Below, piece after piece: positions 1-9,400 of a DNA stretch of 64,000 bases (position 1 is the stretch's first letter; every line of letters begins with the position of its first letter). A program made the position numbers and the translations under genes. The notes under the pieces are model-generated. The model did no database searches and was not told where the DNA came from. It saw only the letters and a program-made list of their open reading frames with translations. This stretch comes from Pseudomonas sp. Q2-TVG4-2 (lineage in GTDB: Bacteria > Pseudomonadota > Gammaproteobacteria > Pseudomonadales > Pseudomonadaceae), in assembly GCF_013620795.1 (NCBI RefSeq), contig NZ_LGLW01000002.1:186001-250000 (forward strand). The letters run 5' to 3'.

Positions 1-1761
1 TCGCCGCTGTTGGCGCTGATGCAGGACCAGCTGGCATTCCTGCACCGACACGGAGTCGCCGCCGCCAGCATCGATTCGGCGCAGAGTCGTGAGCAGCTCA
101 GCGAAACCATGAGCCGCGCCAAGTCCGGCGAACTGAAGATTCTGATGATCTCGGTGGAGCGCCTGAAGAACGAGCGCTTCCGCACCTTCATCGCCCAGGT
201 GCCGATTTCTCTGCTGGTGGTGGACGAGGCGCACTGTATTTCGGAATGGGGCCACAATTTCCGCCCGGACTACCTCAAGCTTCCCGACTACCAACGCCAG
301 TTCAACATCCCCCAGGTGCTGCTGCTGACCGCCACGGCTACACCCCCGGTCATTACCGATATGCAGGCCAAGTTCGCCATCGACGCAGGGGACGTGGTGA
401 CCACGGGCTTCTATCGCGCCAACCTGAATCTGCTGGTCGAGCCGGTTGTCGGCATGAACAAGCAGCGCCGGCTGGTGGAATGGCTGGCGGACAAGACCGG
501 GCAGCCGACCATCGTCTACGTCACCCAGCAGAAGACGGCCGAACAGGCCGCCGAACATCTGGCGCAGCGCGGCTTTCCGGCGAGCGCCTATCACGCCGGG
601 ATGAACCATGAGCTGCGTGAATCGATACAGCGGCGCTTCATGGCCGGCGAGCTGAACTGCATCGTCGCCACGATCGCCTTCGGCATGGGGATCGACAAAT
701 CCGACATCCGCAACGTGGTGCACTACGACCTGCCGAAATCGGTGGAGAACTACAGCCAGGAGATCGGTCGCGCCGGCCGCGACGGTCAGCCGTCCGACTG
801 TCTGGTGCTGGCCAATCGCGACAGCCTCAACGTGCTGCAGAACTTCGTCTACGGCGATACGCCGGAGCGTGAAGGTATTCGCTGCGTGCTCGACGAGCTG
901 TTGCAGTCAGCCCCGAGTGGACAATGGGAGCTGATGCTCAACCAGCTTTCCGATCAGAGCAACATCCGCCAGTTGCCGCTGAAAACACTGCTTGTGCAGC
1001 TGGAGCTGCGCGGCATCATCGCGCCTCGCTTCGCTTATTTCGCAGAGTATCGCTTCAAGTACCTGCTCGAACCCGAAATGCTGCTTTCGAAATTCGAAGG
1101 CGAGCGACGGCAATTCGTCGAGGCCATCGTGCACACCTCGGCGCGCGCGAGAACCTGGTGCACGCTGGATTTCGATGCGCTCTATCAGCAGCACGGCGCC
1201 GATCGCGCACGGGTGGTCAAGGCGCTGGACTATTTTCAGGAGAAGGGCTGGATCGAGCTGGAGAGCAAGCAGATGACCGAGGTCTATGCGCTGCTGAATT
1301 CGGGCTTCGACCCGCAGCTGCTAAGCGGCGAGCTGCACGCCTATTTCAAGCAACACGAAACGAGTGAGATCACTCGCATCAACAACATGCTCGGGTTGTT
1401 TGAATCCGATGAGTGCCTCAGCCAGCGTCTGGCTGCCTATTTCGGCGATGCGCAAGCACCACAGCAGTGCGGGCATTGCTCGGTATGCCAGGGGCGAGTC
1501 GCACAACTGCCCGAGCCGCCTGCACTGACGCCTTTGAATGAACAGGACATGGTGGCTCGCTGCGTCCAGTTCAATCAACGTTATCGACAGCTCAAGGACC
1601 GCGCGCCCAGCACCGAATGCCTGACGCGTTTCCTCTGCGGCATCAGCGTGCCGGTGTTCACCAAGCTCAAGGCTCGCAGTATTCCAGGATTCGCGTCGCT
1701 GGAAGCCTATCCCTACGCCGAGGTGCGTGAGCGGGTCGTGACGGCACGAGAGAGCCGCTAG
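1..1761 (+). CDS. recQ: ATP-dependent DNA helicase, RecQ family (5' end missing)
   Basis: The reading frame is open from the first base of the window, so the true start and the Walker A motif lie to the left. Visible superfamily 2 helicase motifs are VVDEAHCISEWGHNFRPDY (motif II, DEAH), LLLTATATP (motif III), GMGIDKSDIRNVVHYDLP and QEIGRAGRDG (motifs V and VI). A C-terminal cysteine cluster (ECLSQR, CGHCSVC) matches the RecQ zinc-binding subdomain. No clear HRDC domain follows it. The family unwinds DNA 3' to 5' in recombination and repair. It may be a second RecQ paralogue rather than the canonical one. Family assignment is sure, the exact orthologue is not. Confidence 0.93.
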   Translation, partial: SPLLALMQDQLAFLHRHGVAAASIDSAQSREQLSETMSRAKSGELKILMISVERLKNERFRTFIAQVPISLLVVDEAHCISEWGHNFRPDYLKLPDYQRQFNIPQVLLLTATATPPVITDMQAKFAIDAGDVVTTGFYRANLNLLVEPVVGMNKQRRLVEWLADKTGQPTIVYVTQQKTAEQAAEHLAQRGFPASAYHAGMNHELRESIQRRFMAGELNCIVATIAFGMGIDKSDIRNVVHYDLPKSVENYSQEIGRAGRDGQPSDCLVLANRDSLNVLQNFVYGDTPEREGIRCVLDELLQSAPSGQWELMLNQLSDQSNIRQLPLKTLLVQLELRGIIAPRFAYFAEYRFKYLLEPEMLLSKFEGERRQFVEAIVHTSARARTWCTLDFDALYQQHGADRARVVKALDYFQEKGWIELESKQMTEVYALLNSGFDPQLLSGELHAYFKQHETSEITRINNMLGLFESDECLSQRLAAYFGDAQAPQQCGHCSVCQGRVAQLPEPPALTPLNEQDMVARCVQFNQRYRQLKDRAPSTECLTRFLCGISVPVFTKLKARSIPGFASLEAYPYAEVRERVVTARESR

Positions 1762-1830
1762 CACGGCCGCAGCCCTTGGCCTGCCAGGCTCTGGATGGAA
1801 GCCGGGGACGTTGCGTGGCGCTCCGCCAAG

Positions 1831-2067
1831 TCACAACGCCTGGCGTACACCCTCGTCTTCACCCCACAACAGTTTGCCGAGGCCGGTGTCGGCGGGCAGC
1901 AGGAGCAGGCTGAGGATGAAGACCAACAACAGGCCCAACACATAGGCCAGGCTGATTAGCCTGTGGCGTCGATGCCGCTGCGCCTTGGGCCGCCGGGCGG
2001 CTTGCTCCGTGCGCTCTCGCGGGTTGGACGGCGACTGCTTGGTGGGCTTGGGCGAGTGATTGGACAT
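1831..2067 (-). CDS. small basic single-pass membrane protein, unknown function
   Basis: A 78-residue frame with a strongly basic, proline-rich N-terminal half (KPTKQ, RRPKAQRHRRHR) is followed by one hydrophobic segment, AYVLGLLLVFILSLLLLP, and a short tail. I chose the ATG at 2067 because the longer frame upstream reads as low-quality coding sequence. It converges on the RecQ gene, 69 bp from its stop. The layout suggests a membrane-anchored protein with a cytoplasmic basic head. No family is recognised. Confidence 0.5.
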   Translation of the reverse strand: MSNHSPKPTKQSPSNPRERTEQAARRPKAQRHRRHRLISLAYVLGLLLVFILSLLLLPADTGLGKLLWGEDEGVRQAL

Positions 2068-2356
2068 GCTGTCTCGATCTGTTGCGAGCCTGCGACGCTT
2101 CTCTGGACGCGATGCAATGGGCGGTAGCCATACGGCTGCGCGAAGTAGAACCGAAATGGAGGCCTTTTGCCAGTACGTCGCGTCGACACGCTGCATTGCC
2201 CGTTGCGTAGCGTCCCTCTGCACCTGCACCTGCGCAGCGGCATGCTGGCTTCATCTGAAACAAACGGAAAAGCTCTGCTAGGGCGATGCGCCGAAGAGTC
2301 GGATGAAGTCGACCATACTCAAGCGTCGCTGTGCCACCGACCTGGAGAACCCATCC

Positions 2357-3274
2357 ATGCAGACGCGCCGCCAGCTGCTTCACCGTACCGCCTTATTGGC
2401 GGCGATAACTGCCCTTGGGTCTCTGGTCCCGGGCGCTGCCAAGGCTGCGGAGCCACTGCGCCTGCGCAAGATTCCGTCCACTGGCGAATGGCTCCCGGTG
2501 ATCGGGCTGGGCACCTCGCGCACGCATGACATCCCCCTCGATGATGCCGAAATGCAGGACTTGCTCAAGGTGTTGCGGGTCTTCGTCGAAGGTGGTGCCA
2601 GCCTGATCGACACCGCTCCGAGCTATGGCAACGCCGACCGGGTGGTGGGTGAGTTGGTCCAACGACAGAGGGCGCGCGCGCAGGTCTTTCTCGCCACCAA
2701 GGTATCCGCCACCGGGCGCGAACGTGGCCTGGAGCAGATCGAGGACAGCTTCGAGGCTCTACAGACCGACGTCATCGACCTGATCCAGGTGCATAACCTG
2801 CAGGACACCCGCACACAACTTGGCCTGCTACGCGAGCTGAAGGAGCAAGGCCGCATTCGCTACATCGGGGTGACGCACTATGTCGAATCCGCGCACGACC
2901 GGCTGCTTGAGGTGCTCAAGCAGGAGCCCGTCGACTTTGTCCAGTTCAACTATTCGGTCAGCGAACGCAACGCCGAGAAGCGCCTGTTGCCATACTGCGC
3001 CGATAACGGTATTGCCACGCTTATCAACCGCCCCTTCACCCGGGGCAGTTTGCTATCGCGGGTCAAGGACACACCGCTGCCAGCCTGGGCGGGCGAGATC
3101 GACGCCAGTTCCTGGGCGCAGTTGCTGCTCAAATTCATCCTCGCCGAGCCCGCGGTCACCACGGTGATTCCTGCGACCTCCAATCCGCGATACATGGTCG
3201 ATAACGTCTTGGCCGGGCAGGGCCGTTTACCGGATGAACGCCAGCGGCGATTGATCGTCGAGGCGTTTCGCTGA
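2357..3274 (+). CDS. aldo/keto reductase with Tat-like signal peptide
   Basis: The 305-residue protein starts at the ATG preceded by GGAG; the upstream extension has no ribosome site. The N-terminus MQTRRQLLHRTALLAAITALG, ending in AKAAE, looks like a twin-arginine signal, so the enzyme is probably periplasmic. The aldo/keto reductase catalytic tetrad is visible: Asp and Tyr in LIDTAPSYGNADR, Lys in FLATKVS, His in LIQVHNL. The closing TTVIPATSNPRYMVDN segment fits the NADP(H) binding end. Family members reduce carbonyls with NADPH; the substrate is unknown. Export of such an enzyme is unusual but is seen for some bacterial paralogues. Confidence 0.85.
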   Translation: MQTRRQLLHRTALLAAITALGSLVPGAAKAAEPLRLRKIPSTGEWLPVIGLGTSRTHDIPLDDAEMQDLLKVLRVFVEGGASLIDTAPSYGNADRVVGELVQRQRARAQVFLATKVSATGRERGLEQIEDSFEALQTDVIDLIQVHNLQDTRTQLGLLRELKEQGRIRYIGVTHYVESAHDRLLEVLKQEPVDFVQFNYSVSERNAEKRLLPYCADNGIATLINRPFTRGSLLSRVKDTPLPAWAGEIDASSWAQLLLKFILAEPAVTTVIPATSNPRYMVDNVLAGQGRLPDERQRRLIVEAFR

Positions 3275-3282
3275 ACGCCTCG
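3259..3282 (+). terminator. hairpin over the stop codon of the aldo/keto reductase
   Basis: A 9-bp perfect stem, CGAGGCGTT / AACGCCTCG with a 6-nt loop, spans the TGA stop of the reductase gene. There is no T-run after it, so it may slow RNA decay rather than terminate. A terminator role is only inferred. Confidence 0.35.
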
Positions 3283-3352
3283 CAATGCGTCGGGGATTGA
3301 ATGACCACCCGCACACCGGACATACCGTTGTACGCTCGAACGCTGCCGACAA

Positions 3353-5311
3353 TCAGGGTAGCTGCAGGCCGCCGGCTGCCCTGTGCAGGCCGCGCAGGTG
3401 CTGGCCGATCTGCGATAGGTTGGCTTCGATGCTCTCCAACTCCCGCCGGCGCTCGTCACCTAGCAGCAGTCGAACCTCAGCGTTCAGTGCCTCGGTGAGC
3501 TGGCTCAGGCGCGCTTGGCGCTGGCTGCTTTCTTGCTCCAGGCGTTGCCACTCGCTGGCCTGCGGCAGGCCGTAGCCGACGCCATCGAGCAGCTCGGCCG
3601 GACGGCTGAGATAACCGCTGTTGGCGAGAATGTCCTGCAGGGTTTCGTCAGCCTTGGCCAGGCTGGTATCGCCGCGCTTGCGGTCGCCCAGATAACGCTT
3701 CTTGAGCTCCTCCTGAGCCAGCAGCAGATGTCGGCGCAACGCTGCTTGCTCCACCAGCAGCAGGGCGGCGCTGGCGCGCAGATCGGCTTTGTCGATCCAT
3801 GGACGGCGCTCCTCGGCGTCGAGCTCAAGCCATTGCTCGACATCGGCCTGCGGCAGACCCAGACGCTCACGAAGCACGGCGAACATCGCCTGGTAACGGT
3901 CGCGGTAGGAGTCGAAACGATAGCCCAGGCGCAGCGCCTCGCGTGGGTTGTCCAGCACGCTGGCATCGGCCAGGCCGCGCTTGATCAGCATTTCCAGCAA
4001 GCCGCTGGGCAAGATGCTATCCAGTGCCGTCAGCTCGGGGCGGGCCGTGCCGCTGCGCAGCAACTTGAGCGTTTCCACCGCGCAGTTGTTGGACAGGAAG
4101 TAGTAGTCGCCGTCATAGCTCCAGTGCATCTCCGCGCTGCGCTCGACCAGTCTGTCGATCTCGTCGCGCTGTAGCTTGAGCGGGATCGAGGCGAGGCTGC
4201 GCAGCTCGACCTTGGTGTACTCGTCGATTACCTGGCCCAGTGGCAGAACGAACAGTCGCGAGGGGTAGACGCCGGTCAGGCCATCCCAGCTGGACAGTTG
4301 CACATCTCCGACGAAGGCGCGGAAGGACAGCACCAGATGATGGTCGAGATCCAGCCGGCAATCCGGCCCGCGCGGGCGGCCCGGTGCGCAGATCACCAGG
4401 CGCAGCATGCTATGGCCCCAGCGGCTGACCCAGGCATCGTTGGCTTCGGCGAACAGGTAATCGACCTCATAGATCCGCTGTGGATCGAGTTTGACCAGGG
4501 GCGTGCGGGCGAAATCATGTCCAGCATTGAGAATCGGCAGTCCGGTATTACAGACGGTGACGTCGGCTGGCTGCCAGCCGAAATGCTCGCGGAAATAGCG
4601 ATGCAGCGAAGGACGCCGGCAGGCATAGCTGGGGTCCAGGACAAAATACTCCAGGTTCACCGCGACGAATTCCAGCGGATTGGTCAGCTCATAGGCGTCC
4701 GGACTACGGGCAGCCTGGGCATTGCTGACCTCCCGCTCGCCTCGCTGGCCGACGCGCTGGGGCCAGCCGGCAAGATCGAGCAGGCGCGGGTCGTCGCTGA
4801 GGGTGAAGCGGCGTTCGGTCTGGCCGCGGCAGCTGTCCGGCAACCCAACCAGGCCGAGGCTGGCGGCTCGCTGGCTGCAGAAGGCGAGCTGGCGGTGGCT
4901 CTCTGGCGACCAGAGCCGAGACCGGTCGTAGAGGTGTCCCACTTCGTGAATCAGCGTCGCCAACAGCTCGCGGCGAACGCTGCCATGCGGACGACTCGTG
5001 AGCTTGCTCGTCGCGGAGCCATCGGTCAGTGTCGGGAGCAGACGCCGGTTGAGCAACAGAACACTGCCGCCCGCGCTGCCATAGACATCATGGGTCAAGC
5101 CATCATGCCAGCGAACGTGGACTTCACGGTCGAGCCGCTCGATGACCCGCGGCGGCAGGGCGGCGACGGCTTCGTCCAGCAGCTGCTGGCTGGCCGCGCG
5201 TTCGGCCTGCTGCAGATCGCTAGCGTCCAGCGTTAGGCGCAGGTCGGCCTGACAAAGGTTGACGAGCGTGGTGAGCGCAACGGCTGCCCACCAGGGGCGA
5301 GGCGATTTCAC
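3353..5311 (-). CDS. DUF4105 family exported protein with HEVGH metal-binding motif
   Basis: A protein of 652 residues with an N-terminal signal (AAVALTTLVNLCQA). The first half contains LIHEVGHLYDR, a zinc-peptidase-like HExxH variant. The second half holds the DUF4105 core (SRWGHSMLRLVI, FLSNNCAVETLKLL), where conserved His and Cys residues suggest an enzyme. The start is a GTG that overlaps the TGA of the preceding DUF2388 gene, so translation is probably coupled. The family is common in Pseudomonas but has no proven function; a periplasmic hydrolase is an inference from the motifs. Confidence 0.82.
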   Translation of the reverse strand: MKSPRPWWAAVALTTLVNLCQADLRLTLDASDLQQAERAASQQLLDEAVAALPPRVIERLDREVHVRWHDGLTHDVYGSAGGSVLLLNRRLLPTLTDGSATSKLTSRPHGSVRRELLATLIHEVGHLYDRSRLWSPESHRQLAFCSQRAASLGLVGLPDSCRGQTERRFTLSDDPRLLDLAGWPQRVGQRGEREVSNAQAARSPDAYELTNPLEFVAVNLEYFVLDPSYACRRPSLHRYFREHFGWQPADVTVCNTGLPILNAGHDFARTPLVKLDPQRIYEVDYLFAEANDAWVSRWGHSMLRLVICAPGRPRGPDCRLDLDHHLVLSFRAFVGDVQLSSWDGLTGVYPSRLFVLPLGQVIDEYTKVELRSLASIPLKLQRDEIDRLVERSAEMHWSYDGDYYFLSNNCAVETLKLLRSGTARPELTALDSILPSGLLEMLIKRGLADASVLDNPREALRLGYRFDSYRDRYQAMFAVLRERLGLPQADVEQWLELDAEERRPWIDKADLRASAALLLVEQAALRRHLLLAQEELKKRYLGDRKRGDTSLAKADETLQDILANSGYLSRPAELLDGVGYGLPQASEWQRLEQESSQRQARLSQLTEALNAEVRLLLGDERRRELESIEANLSQIGQHLRGLHRAAGGLQLP

Positions 5312-5628
5312 TGGGCGAGAATGGTTTCAGCCAGCACCCGATCGCCGGCGCCGCGGACGTCTGGAAACTCGTTACGCAGACTGGCGAAGGCCGCTTCCAG
5401 GCGTGCGCCACGAATGGCTCCGCCGCTCGCGACAAAGCCGGCGGCCTCGTCACGGGCTTCGCTGACGACCTTCATATCGCTGATGCGGCTGGTGACGTCG
5501 GACGTGAAATTGATGCTGCGATCCAGCGCGTTGACCACGATGTTGCTGGTGGCAACCAGCGTTTGTGCCTGGGCACCGCTGGCGAGCAGGGTCAGTGCGA
5601 GCGGCACGGCAAACAGCTTCAGTTTCAT
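5308..5628 (-). CDS. DUF2388 secreted protein, paralogue 3
   Basis: A small protein of 106 residues starting MKLKLFAVPLALTLLASGAQAQ, a clear Sec signal peptide. The mature part carries the DUF2388 pattern: a TSD..S region, then SEARDEAAGFVASGGAIRGARLEAAFASLR, then a C-terminus LAETILAQ. It overlaps the DUF4105 gene by 4 bp (GTGA) and is the last of three tandem paralogues. Function is unknown; the coupling to DUF4105 suggests a shared periplasmic task. Confidence 0.83.
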   Translation of the reverse strand: MKLKLFAVPLALTLLASGAQAQTLVATSNIVVNALDRSINFTSDVTSRISDMKVVSEARDEAAGFVASGGAIRGARLEAAFASLRNEFPDVRGAGDRVLAETILAQ

Positions 5629-5653
5629 GTGAGAACTCGTAAAGAGGGATGGG

Positions 5654-5947
5654 TTATTGGACGAGGATGGCTGCGGCCAGTTCCAGGTCGCTTGCGGCCA
5701 GTTGCGGCTGATGCTCGTGCAGCCAGCGCAGGGCCGCCTCCAGCCGTGCGCCACGGACTTTGCCTTGGCTGGCGACGAAACGGGCCGCGTCATCGCGCGA
5801 GTCGAGGATCCGCTTGTTATCGAACGGGGCGCTGGTCACCTGACTGGCGACATAGGTGGAGGCAACGGAGCCGGCGACAGTGGTGTCGAATGCCTGGGCG
5901 CTACCGCAGAAGCAGCAGCTGGCGAGTACAAGGTAAAGCGAACGCAT
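5654..5947 (-). CDS. DUF2388 secreted protein, paralogue 2
   Basis: A 97-residue protein with a signal peptide (MRSLYLVLASCCFCGSAQA). The conserved core DSRDDAARFVASQGKVRGARLEAALRWL and the end SDLELAAAILVQ match the two flanking genes. The signal peptide ends with a CCFCGS stretch but lacks a convincing lipobox. It sits 25 bp before paralogue 3. Function is unknown. Confidence 0.82.
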   Translation of the reverse strand: MRSLYLVLASCCFCGSAQAFDTTVAGSVASTYVASQVTSAPFDNKRILDSRDDAARFVASQGKVRGARLEAALRWLHEHQPQLAASDLELAAAILVQ

Positions 5948-6033
5948 GTAAATCCTGGAGCTGAAAAGTCAGCCGCCAAGGCTAGCGAAACGCCAGCGCC
6001 AGGGCCAGCGTCGCGCTTGATGAAGCCTGTAAA

Positions 6034-6351
6034 TCAGCGCGTCAGGATGGCGCTGGCCAGCTCAAGATCGCTGGTGTGCAGGTCTGGCGCCTGAGTGCGA
6101 ATGTAAACAAGCGCTGCCTCCAGCTGTGCACCGCGCGCTTCGCCATCAGACGCAACGAAGCGGGCTGCGTCGTCGCGTGCTGCGCGTACCAGCTTGTTGT
6201 CGCCCAGATTCGAGGTGATGTCGGAGGTGCCTTCGACGGTGTTGACCAGCGAGGCGCCGATGGCGTCGATGGTGCCGGTGACGCTTCCGGCCGATGCGCT
6301 ACCGGCGGCCAGGCAGGCCGCCGCGGCAACGGACATTAGAAATTTGTTCAT
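6034..6351 (-). CDS. DUF2388 secreted protein, paralogue 1
   Basis: A protein of 105 residues with a Sec signal peptide (MNKFLMSVAAAACLAAGSASA). The core RAARDDAARFVASDGEARGAQLEAALVYIR and the end SDLELASAILTR are nearly the same as in paralogue 2. It is the first gene of a run of four on the minus strand (three DUF2388, one DUF4105). The gap of 86 bp to paralogue 2 could hold its own control signals. Function is unknown. Confidence 0.82.
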   Translation of the reverse strand: MNKFLMSVAAAACLAAGSASAGSVTGTIDAIGASLVNTVEGTSDITSNLGDNKLVRAARDDAARFVASDGEARGAQLEAALVYIRTQAPDLHTSDLELASAILTR

Positions 6352-6459
6352 AGACTTCTCCCAGTGCTAGACGCGGCTACCTGCCGACTTCCGGTTCGAC
6401 CATCGGACAGGCTATGCCGTTCAGCTTAGGCCCCACGGTCCCGGCTGGGAAGCACAACG

Positions 6460-6660
6460 TCAGCGCCAGAAGGGTCTGCCCACCTCGGCCATGCGCTCGC
6501 TGCGGCTGATGCCGATGTCCGACAGCTGATGGTCGTCCAGTGTCGCCAACTGGCGACGTGTGCGAGACCGCTGACGCCATAGTCGTACAACTTGAACCAA
6601 TCGGCCCAGCGATAGCCGGCTGATGCCGAGCGTGAGCGTGCGTGGCAGTACGCGTTCCAT
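6460..6660 (-). CDS. DUF1127 (YjiS-like) small protein
   Basis: A 66-residue arginine-rich protein. Its C-terminal part, TRRQLATLDDHQLSDIGISRSERMAEVGRPFW, is the DUF1127 signature. A strong ribosome site (AAGGAGAGG) precedes the ATG. Some proteins of this family bind RNA or affect metabolism and envelope homeostasis in other bacteria; no role is shown here. It is monocistronic. Confidence 0.85.
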   Translation of the reverse strand: MERVLPRTLTLGISRLSLGRLVQVVRLWRQRSRTRRQLATLDDHQLSDIGISRSERMAEVGRPFWR

Positions 6661-6829
6661 CTGCCTCTCCTTCCCGCCGGTTCGCGGGGATGGGTTATGG
6701 GCAGATAGGGTCGCGCGCCGGGCTGTTGCGTAACAGTCACAGGGGCTGTGGATTGTGCCGGTTCAGTTACGGTCGATGGCAAACTGTACCGCTGTTGCGC
6801 CTGGCAAACTGTTCGGCGCTGTCCGGCCT

Positions 6830-7144
6830 TCAGCGTATGGCGAATGAAGGGCTGAGCATCTCGATCGGACGAATCTCGAAGTCGCGGGTCAGGAAGTCCA
6901 TGCGCTGTTCATGGAAGCGCTGCATGTGTGGCAGCGCGCTGTGCACGTGCAGATGCTCGGCCGACTGCCAGACCTCATAGAAGATGAACAGCGTCGGGTC
7001 CTCGCGGTCGCGCAGCATGTGGTACTCAATGCAGCCGTCCTCGGCCCGGCTTGCATCGACGTAGCGGCTGAACAGCGCTTCGAACTCGGCGGACTTTTCC
7101 GGCCGGGTGTAGGCGTATAGGAGGAAGGCATAGCGTTCGCTCAT
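6830..7144 (-). CDS. antibiotic biosynthesis monooxygenase (ABM) domain protein
   Basis: A compact 104-residue protein with the dimeric ferredoxin-like ABM pattern: RYAFLLYAYTRPEKSAEFEALFSRY, EDGCIEYHMLRDREDPTLFIFYEVWQSAEHLHVHSALPHMQRF. Relatives such as YgiN are quinol monooxygenases. AGGAGG lies 7 nt before the ATG. It is divergent from mdaB, and YgiN with MdaB form a quinone redox cycle in E. coli, so the pairing supports a quinone-related role here. Confidence 0.85.
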   Translation of the reverse strand: MSERYAFLLYAYTRPEKSAEFEALFSRYVDASRAEDGCIEYHMLRDREDPTLFIFYEVWQSAEHLHVHSALPHMQRFHEQRMDFLTRDFEIRPIEMLSPSFAIR

Positions 7145-7301
7145 CAGGTGCCTCCTATGGATTGATGCATGCAGCCTAAGGCATGAACGAGCCTAGCATT
7201 CGTGACTTGAAGTCAAATCGCTTTTGCCTGAGGCGCTCTGTTTTGCCGCGATGAAGATCGTTAGGCTGCTCGCCATTCTCACTTGCTGGATGCGACGCCC
7301 C

Positions 7302-7886
7302 ATGAAAAAAGTCCTGCTGTTGAACGGCGCTAAGCAGTTCGCTCATTCCGATGGGCGCTACAACACCACCTTGCACGAGGCCGCACTGAGCTTCCTCGAC
7401 CGCGCCGAGTTCGATGTCAAGCAAACCCAGATCGATGCTGGCTACGACCTGGCCGAGGAAGTCGCCAAGTTTCTCTGGGCCGACGTGATCATCTACCAGA
7501 TGCCCGGCTGGTGGATGGGCGCCCCCTGGACCGTGAAGAAGTACCTCGACGAGGTGTTCACCGAAGGGCATGGCAGTCTCTACGCCAACGACGGTCGCAC
7601 GCGCTCCGATGCGTCGCAGAAGTACGGCAGCGGCGGTTTGTTGCAGGGCAAGCAGTACATGATCTCGGCGACCTGGAATGCACCGCAGCAGGCTTTCGAC
7701 GACCCGACCGATTTCTTCGAAGGCAAGGGCGTCGATGCGGTGTATTTCCCTTTTCACAAGGCTAACGAGTTCCTCGGCATGAGCGGCCTGCCGACCTTTC
7801 TCTGCGTCGACGTGATGAAGCGGCCTTCGATCGAGGCCGATATCCAGCGCTACGAAGCGCATCTAGCGCAGGTCTTCGGTTTCTAG
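7302..7886 (+). CDS. mdaB: NADPH:quinone reductase, MdaB-type
   Basis: A 194-residue flavodoxin-fold enzyme. The start MKKVLLLNGAKQFAHSDGRYN and the stretch IIYQMPGWWMGAPWTVKKYLDEVF are typical of MdaB, a two-electron FAD quinone reductase that avoids semiquinone formation. The ATG at 7302 was chosen because the sequence upstream in frame is not conserved-looking. The ABM monooxygenase gene is divergent next to it, a functional pair in quinone protection. Confidence 0.88.
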   Translation: MKKVLLLNGAKQFAHSDGRYNTTLHEAALSFLDRAEFDVKQTQIDAGYDLAEEVAKFLWADVIIYQMPGWWMGAPWTVKKYLDEVFTEGHGSLYANDGRTRSDASQKYGSGGLLQGKQYMISATWNAPQQAFDDPTDFFEGKGVDAVYFPFHKANEFLGMSGLPTFLCVDVMKRPSIEADIQRYEAHLAQVFGF

Positions 7887-7902
7887 CGTCTAGAAAAACA
7901 AA

Positions 7903-7930
7903 ACCCCTCGCGGCGATGCCGGAGGGGTTC
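7903..7930 (-). terminator. intrinsic terminator of the pnt operon
   Basis: The stem AACCCCTC / GAGGGGTT is separated by a 12-nt loop. On the minus strand it is followed by TTTTGTTTTT, so it should end transcription coming from pntB. It lies 18 bp beyond the pntB stop. On the plus strand no T-run follows, so it is weak for mdaB. Confidence 0.8.
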
Positions 7931-7948
7931 TGGTGGCGCCGGGTGCGG

Positions 7949-9400
7949 TTATTCCACAGCTTTGACCATGTCCTCGACGACCTTCTTGGCATCACCGAAG
8001 ACCATCATGGTCTTGTCCATGTAGAACAGCTCGTTGTCCAGGCCGGCATAGCCGCTGGCCATGGAGCGCTTGTTGACGATGACCGTCTTGGCCTTGTATG
8101 CCTCGAGAATCGGCATGCCGGCGATGGGCGACTTGGGATCGTTCTTCGCCGCCGGGTTGACCACGTCATTGGCGCCGAGCACCAGCACCACGTCGGCCTG
8201 GCCGAACTCGGAGTTGATGTCGTCCATCTCGAAGACCATCTCGTACGGCACCTCGGCCTCGGCCAGCAGCACGTTCATGTGCCCGGGCATGCGGCCGGCA
8301 ACCGGGTGGATCGCGTACTTCACGGTCACGCCCATGTGGGTCAGCTTCTCGGCCAGCTCCATCAGCGCATGCTGCGCGCGAGCCACCGCCAGGCCGTAGC
8401 CGGGGACGATGATCACGGTGTCGGCGTTCGACAGCAGGAAGGCGGCGTCATCGCTGGAGCCGGATTTGACCGGGCGCTGTTCCTTGCTGCCCGTCGCCGG
8501 GCCAGCATCGGCGTCGCCACCAAAGCCGCCGAGGATGACGTTGAAGAACGAGCGGTTCATCGCCTTGCACATGATGTAGGAAAGGATCGCGCCGCTCGAG
8601 CCCACCAGCGAGCCGGCGATGATCAGCATCGAGTTGTTCAGCGAGAAGCCGATCCCGGCCGCCGCCCAGCCCGAATAGCTGTTGAGCATCGAGACCACCA
8701 CCGGCATGTCGGCGCCGCCGATGGGGATGATGATCAGCACGCCGATGACGAAGGCCAGCGCCACCAGAATCATGAACGCAGTGAAGTTGCCGCTGAAGGT
8801 ATAGATCAGGCCCAGTACCAGAATCGCCACGCCAACGGCGAGGTTGATTTTGTGCTGGTTAGGAAACGACACAGGCGCGCCCTGGAACAGGCGGAACTTG
8901 TACTTGCCCGACAGCTTGCCGAAGGCGATCACCGAACCGGAGAAGGTGATGGCGCCGATGGCTGCACCAAGGAACAGCTCCAGGCGGTTACCGGCCGGGA
9001 TCGGGTAACCGATGGCCTGGACGATGCCCAGCGACTGCGGCTCGAGCACTGCGGCGATAGCGATGAACACTGCCGCCAGGCCGATCATGCTGTGCATGAA
9101 GGCGACCAGCTCGGGCATCTTGGTCATTTCGACGCGCTTGGCCATCAGCGTGCCGATGGTGCCGCCAATCAGCAGGCCGAGGACGATGAAGCCGAGGCCG
9201 CTCCAGGCACTGGCGCTCTCAGCCAGCTGCTCGCCGAGCTTGAACACCAGGAACACCGTGGTGACCACAGCGATGCCCATGCCGATCATGCCGAACAGGT
9301 TGCCGCGGCGTGAGGTGGTAGGGTGCGACAGGCCTTTCAAAGCCTGGATAAAACTCACCGAAGCGATGAGGTAGAGCAGGGTGATCAGGTTCATGCTCAT
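7949..9400 (-). CDS. pntB: NAD(P) transhydrogenase subunit beta
   Basis: This 483-residue inner-membrane protein has about nine hydrophobic helices (residues 5-260) and a C-terminal NADP(H)-binding domain III with [33 protein letters not shown] and [14 protein letters not shown]. Together with the two alpha parts it couples hydride transfer between NADH and NADP+ to proton movement. It overlaps the pntAB gene by 4 bp, so the three genes form one operon. Confidence 0.97.
   Translation of the reverse strand: MSMNLITLLYLIASVSFIQALKGLSHPTTSRRGNLFGMIGMGIAVVTTVFLVFKLGEQLAESASAWSGLGFIVLGLLIGGTIGTLMAKRVEMTKMPELVAFMHSMIGLAAVFIAIAAVLEPQSLGIVQAIGYPIPAGNRLELFLGAAIGAITFSGSVIAFGKLSGKYKFRLFQGAPVSFPNQHKINLAVGVAILVLGLIYTFSGNFTAFMILVALAFVIGVLIIIPIGGADMPVVVSMLNSYSGWAAAGIGFSLNNSMLIIAGSLVGSSGAILSYIMCKAMNRSFFNVILGGFGGDADAGPATGSKEQRPVKSGSSDDAAFLLSNADTVIIVPGYGLAVARAQHALMELAEKLTHMGVTVKYAIHPVAGRMPGHMNVLLAEAEVPYEMVFEMDDINSEFGQADVVLVLGANDVVNPAAKNDPKSPIAGMPILEAYKAKTVIVNKRSMASGYAGLDNELFYMDKTMMVFGDAKKVVEDMVKAVE

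Noticed and set aside
1859..2383. Open frame of 174 residues on the minus strand
   Set aside because: Overlaps the better-supported small membrane protein in another frame and runs into the aldo/keto reductase start.
7916..9313. Open frame of 465 residues opposite pntB
   Set aside because: Very His/Asp/Gln-rich translation typical of the antisense of a membrane protein gene.
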